From assembly GCF_010550245.1 (NCBI RefSeq), contig NZ_JAAGLU010000001.1:186001-250000 (forward strand): a stretch of 64,000 nucleotides of DNA. The letters are read 5' to 3'. The position numbers and the translations under genes are program-made. Of the stretch, positions 61,212 to 64,000 are shown in pieces. The notes beneath the pieces were generated by a model, which was not told where the DNA came from, did not search any database, and saw nothing but the letters and a program-made list of their open reading frames with translations. Each line of letters opens with the position of its first letter. The first letter of the stretch is position 1. This DNA is from Streptomyces sp. SID12501 (GTDB taxonomy: Bacteria > Actinomycetota > Actinomycetes > Streptomycetales > Streptomycetaceae).

Positions 61212-62048
61212 ATGGCCGTGCAACCTGAGGGAACCCCCTGTTGGGCCGACGCGATGTTCAGTGACGTCGAGGGAGCCAAGAGCTTCTACGGCGAGGTGCT
61301 GGGCTGGACCTTCGGCGAGTCGTCGTCGGATTACGGCAACTACACACAGGCGTACGCCGACGGCAAGGCGGTCGCCGCGGTCGTCCCGCCGATGCCCGGG
61401 CAGGAGGGGCAGTCGGCGTGGTGCCTGTACCTCGCCTCGCCGGACGCCGCCGCCACCGCCGCGAAGATCCGTGACAACGGCGGTGAGCTGCTGATGGAGC
61501 CGATGCAGGTGGGTGAGTTCGGCACCATGTGCCTGGCCCGTGACCCCAGCGGTGTCGCCTTCGGTGTCTGGCAGGGAGGTGTCCACGAGGGCTTCGAAGC
61601 GGGACCGGAAAAGCCCGGCGCGTACTGCTGGGCCGAGGTCTTCACGCGCGAGACCGAGAAGTCGGACACCTTCTTCCAGACCGTCTTCGGCTACTCGGCG
61701 AAGCAGGTGCAGGACGACGCCATGGACTTCCGGATGTACAACCTGGGCGGGAACGGCGGGAACGGCGGGAACGGCGGGAACGGCGAGAACACGGTCCTCG
61801 GCCGGATGCGGATGACGGACGACTTCCCGCCCGAGATGCCGCCGTACATCAACGTGTACTTCACCGTCGGCAACTGCGACGGCGCCGTCGCCACGGCCAC
61901 CAAGCTCGGCGCCGTGCTCCGCTTCGGGCCCATGGACAGTCCGTTCGGCAGGTTCGCCGCGATGAGCGATCCGCAGGGCGCCAACTTCTCCGTCATCGAC
62001 GTCACGACGACGGCGGGCGAGATGCCCAAGTCGGCGGACGTGGGCTGA
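61212..62048 (+). CDS. Two-domain VOC (glyoxalase-like) protein
   Basis: This 278-residue protein is built of two VOC domains (CWADAMFSDVEGAKSFYGEV at 11-30 and CWAEVFTRETEKSDTFFQTV at about 139-158). Between the strands of the second domain is a Gly-Asn repeat (GGNGGNGGNGGNG, about 178-191) encoded by a tandem 9-bp repeat. Likely a stress or resistance-type glyoxalase-fold protein without clear catalytic residues. Confidence 0.87.
   Translation: MAVQPEGTPCWADAMFSDVEGAKSFYGEVLGWTFGESSSDYGNYTQAYADGKAVAAVVPPMPGQEGQSAWCLYLASPDAAATAAKIRDNGGELLMEPMQVGEFGTMCLARDPSGVAFGVWQGGVHEGFEAGPEKPGAYCWAEVFTRETEKSDTFFQTVFGYSAKQVQDDAMDFRMYNLGGNGGNGGNGGNGENTVLGRMRMTDDFPPEMPPYINVYFTVGNCDGAVATATKLGAVLRFGPMDSPFGRFAAMSDPQGANFSVIDVTTTAGEMPKSADVG
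61746..61790 (+). repeat. In-frame 9-bp tandem repeat in the VOC gene
   Basis: GGCGGGAAC is repeated four times exactly (61746-61781), followed by a variant GGCGAGAAC. It encodes the Gly-Gly-Asn linker, and repeat number could vary without frameshift. Confidence 0.9.
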
Positions 62049-62104
62049 GGGAGGCGGCCGACGGAGGGCCGGGAGCCCGTCGCACGCATGGCATGATCGA
62101 GCGC

Positions 62105-62791
62105 ATGCGTGAACGAGTGGTGGCCGCGTGCGACGGGGCTTCTAAGGGAAATCCAGGACCGGCGGGCTGGGCCTGGGTGGTGGCCGACGGCTCGGAGAGC
62201 CCCACTCGCTGGGAGGCCGGGCCGCTCGGCCGGGCGACCAACAACGTCGCCGAACTCACCGCGCTGGAACGGCTGTTGACGGCCGTCGCGCCGGACGTAC
62301 CGCTGGAGATCCGGATGGACTCCCAGTACGCCATGAAGGCCGTCACCACCTGGCTGCCCGGCTGGAAGCGCAAGGGCTGGAAGACGTCCTCGGGCAAGCC
62401 GGTCGCCAACCAGGAACTCGTCGTCCGTATCGACGAACTGCTCGACGGCCGCTCGGTCGAGTTCCGCTATGTGCCCGCACACCAGGTCGACGGCGACAAG
62501 CTCAACGACTTCGCCGACCGTGCCGCCAGCCAGGCCGCGATCGTGCAGCTGTCGGCCGGCAGCGACCTCGGCTCCCCGGAACCCCCGGCCTCGCCCGACA
62601 CCCCCCGCTCCTCGGCCCCGAAGACGTCCGCCACGAAGACGGCCCGGCCGCGCAGCGGCAACTCCAGCCGCACCCTCAACGCCAAGTTCCCCGGCCGCTG
62701 CGTCTGCGGACGGGCCTACGCGGCCGGCGAGACCATCGCCAAGAACGCCCAGGGCTGGGGTCACCCCGAGTGCCGTACAGCTGACGTCTGA
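62105..62791 (+). CDS. RNase HI-family protein with C-terminal zinc-ribbon-like tail
   Basis: This 228-residue protein has RNase HI catalytic carboxylates Asp10 (CDGASKGNPG), Glu50 (NNVAELTAL) and Asp72 (MDSQYAMKAV), and a late Asp in LNDFADRA. After a Ser/Pro/Lys linker the tail has CVCGRAYAAGE and GHPEC, resembling a small zinc-binding module. It should cut RNA in RNA-DNA hybrids. Start could instead be the ATG at 62093. Confidence 0.88.
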   Translation: MRERVVAACDGASKGNPGPAGWAWVVADGSESPTRWEAGPLGRATNNVAELTALERLLTAVAPDVPLEIRMDSQYAMKAVTTWLPGWKRKGWKTSSGKPVANQELVVRIDELLDGRSVEFRYVPAHQVDGDKLNDFADRAASQAAIVQLSAGSDLGSPEPPASPDTPRSSAPKTSATKTARPRSGNSSRTLNAKFPGRCVCGRAYAAGETIAKNAQGWGHPECRTADV

Positions 62792-62900
62792 GCGCACCCG
62801 ACCACACCGGCCGTCCCATGACGGACGGCATTTCGGTGTGCTCACATCCTGCTACTCTCCGACGCGAACTGACCACCTTCCGTAATCTCTAGGGGTGTGT

Positions 62901-64000
62901 GTGAAGGTTGCCTGTGTCGGAGGCGGGCCCGCCGGCCTGTATCTCTCGATCCTGCTGAAACTGCGGGATCCGTCCCACGACATCACCGTGTACGAGCGTG
63001 ACCCGGCGGGCTCGACCTACGGCTGGGGCGTCACCTACTGGCGCGGACTGCTCGACAGGCTCCACGAGCGCGACCCCGAGTCCGCGCGGGCCATCGGGGA
63101 CGCCTCGGTGTCCTGGGACCACGGAGTCGCCCACGTGGGCGACAGCGCGACCCGGCACCCGGGCGACGAGGGCTTCGGCATCGGCCGCCACAAGCTCCTC
63201 GACATCCTCGCCGACCGGGCCCGACAGCTCGGCGTACGGCTGGAGTTCGAGCACGGGATCACCGACGCCGGCGCACTGGCCGACGGCGACCTCGTCGTGG
63301 CCGCCGACGGCGTCAACAGCGCGCTGCGAGAACAGCACACCGAACACTTCGGCGCCAGCCTGAGGGACGGCCGCAACCGGTACATCTGGCTCGGCACCAC
63401 CAAGGTCTTCGACGCCTTCACCTTCGGCTTCAAGGAGACGGAGCACGGCTGGATCTGGTGCTACGGCTACGGCTACAGCCAGGACCACAGCACCTGCGTC
63501 GTCGAGTGCTCCCCCGAGACCTGGAGCGGGCTCGGCCTCGACCGGGCGAACGAGGCCGACGGCCTGGCACTGCTGGAGAAGCTCTTCGGCGACCTGCTGG
63601 ACGGCCACCCCCTGATCGGGCGCTCGGCCGACGACGGCGCCGCCCAGTGGCTGAACTTCCGCACCCTCACCAACCGCGCCTGGCACCACGGCAACCTCGT
63701 CCTGCTGGGCGACGCCGCCCACACCACGCACTACTCCATCGGCGCCGGCACCACCCTCGCCCTGGAGGACGCCCTCGCCCTGGACGAGGCCCTCCACACG
63801 CATCCCGAACTCCCCGCGGCCCTCACCGCCTACGAGGAGCGGCGCAAGTCGGAACTGCTCTCCATCCAGAGCGCGGCCCGCTACAGCGCCCAGTGGTACG
63901 AGAACCTGCCGCGCTACATCCGGCTGCCCCCGGCCCGGATGTTCGCGCTGCTCGGCCAGCGCCACTCGCCGCTGCTGCCCTATGTGCCGCCCCAGCTGTA
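62901..64000 (+). CDS. FAD-dependent aromatic monooxygenase-like protein (cut by window end)
   Basis: The frame stays open from GTG 62901 to the last base (366 codons seen). AGGGG lies five bases upstream. The N-terminus has the FAD motif VACVGGGPAGLYLSILLKL, then DLVVAADGVNSALR and the GD motif LVLLGDAAHTTHYSIGAGT. This is the group-A flavin hydroxylase layout, close to salicylyl-CoA 5-hydroxylase-type proteins, which carry a further C-terminal half. Substrate unknown; the C-terminus lies outside. Confidence 0.85.
   Translation, partial: MKVACVGGGPAGLYLSILLKLRDPSHDITVYERDPAGSTYGWGVTYWRGLLDRLHERDPESARAIGDASVSWDHGVAHVGDSATRHPGDEGFGIGRHKLLDILADRARQLGVRLEFEHGITDAGALADGDLVVAADGVNSALREQHTEHFGASLRDGRNRYIWLGTTKVFDAFTFGFKETEHGWIWCYGYGYSQDHSTCVVECSPETWSGLGLDRANEADGLALLEKLFGDLLDGHPLIGRSADDGAAQWLNFRTLTNRAWHHGNLVLLGDAAHTTHYSIGAGTTLALEDALALDEALHTHPELPAALTAYEERRKSELLSIQSAARYSAQWYENLPRYIRLPPARMFALLGQRHSPLLPYVPPQL

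Overview
The window is high-GC DNA with strong G/C third-position bias, many GTG starts, ATGA/GTGA stop-start overlaps, twin-arginine lipoproteins and GAF-LuxR, ROK, RpiR and TetR regulators. It also carries DUF6479, a graspetide locus and the mutAB-meaB operon. All of this points to a Streptomyces chromosome segment. I see no rRNA, tRNA, CRISPR array, transposase or phage gene. Start codons were chosen by reading upstream for Shine-Dalgarno (SD) sequences. Protein families were assigned by motif recognition only.

Region 1 (about 0-21.7 kb) is a catabolic block. It holds a glutamine-synthetase-like gamma-glutamyl-amine ligase with a P450, a ferredoxin and ferredoxin reductase, and an acetoacetate-decarboxylase-like protein. 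It also holds two aldehyde dehydrogenases, a LigB-type extradiol dioxygenase, a fumarylacetoacetate-hydrolase-fold enzyme, an APC permease and a gamma-glutamyl-amide hydrolase. A ribose-type ABC importer with an amidohydrolase and a divergent GAF-LuxR regulator complete it. The same 14-bp palindrome, GTTTGAGGCCAAAC, with 0-3 mismatches lies at four promoters across 16 kb, so these transcription units probably form one regulon. The gene content suggests uptake of an amide or amine, gamma-glutamylation, oxidation to an aryl-acetate and meta-cleavage by a homoprotocatechuate-like route; the substrate is inferred, not shown. A separate TetR/DUF35 pair at the left edge has its own repeated operator-like motif.

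Region 2 (21.8-28.1 kb) has a peptidoglycan-binding membrane protein, a conserved hypothetical protein, an RpiR regulator, a GT39-type membrane glycosyltransferase and a secreted PAP2 phosphatase fused to autotransporter-type beta repeats.

Region 3 (28.3-37.9 kb) is a polysaccharide/amino-sugar locus. It contains a BadF-type sugar kinase, a ROK repressor with a palindromic operator, an ABC importer without its own ATPase, and two large toroid-like proteins that resemble polysaccharide lyases but cannot be assigned securely.

Region 4 (37.9-45.2 kb) holds a P-loop kinase, a serine hydrolase and a small HTH-Mop regulator. It also holds a zinc-linked set (DUF318 permease, TIGR03943 protein, cysteine-free ribosomal protein L32 with a possible Zur box) and a two-gene graspetide RiPP locus with DUF6479 and methyltransferase neighbours.

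Region 5 (45.3-64 kb) is mostly housekeeping or stress-related. It contains a TPR protein, a metal-sensing ArsR with a His-tailed MFS exporter, a YcnI copper protein, a sulfotransferase and methylmalonyl-CoA mutase with its chaperone. SUKH, DinB, VOC, APH, DUF3105 and RNase H genes follow, then an FAD monooxygenase cut by the window end.
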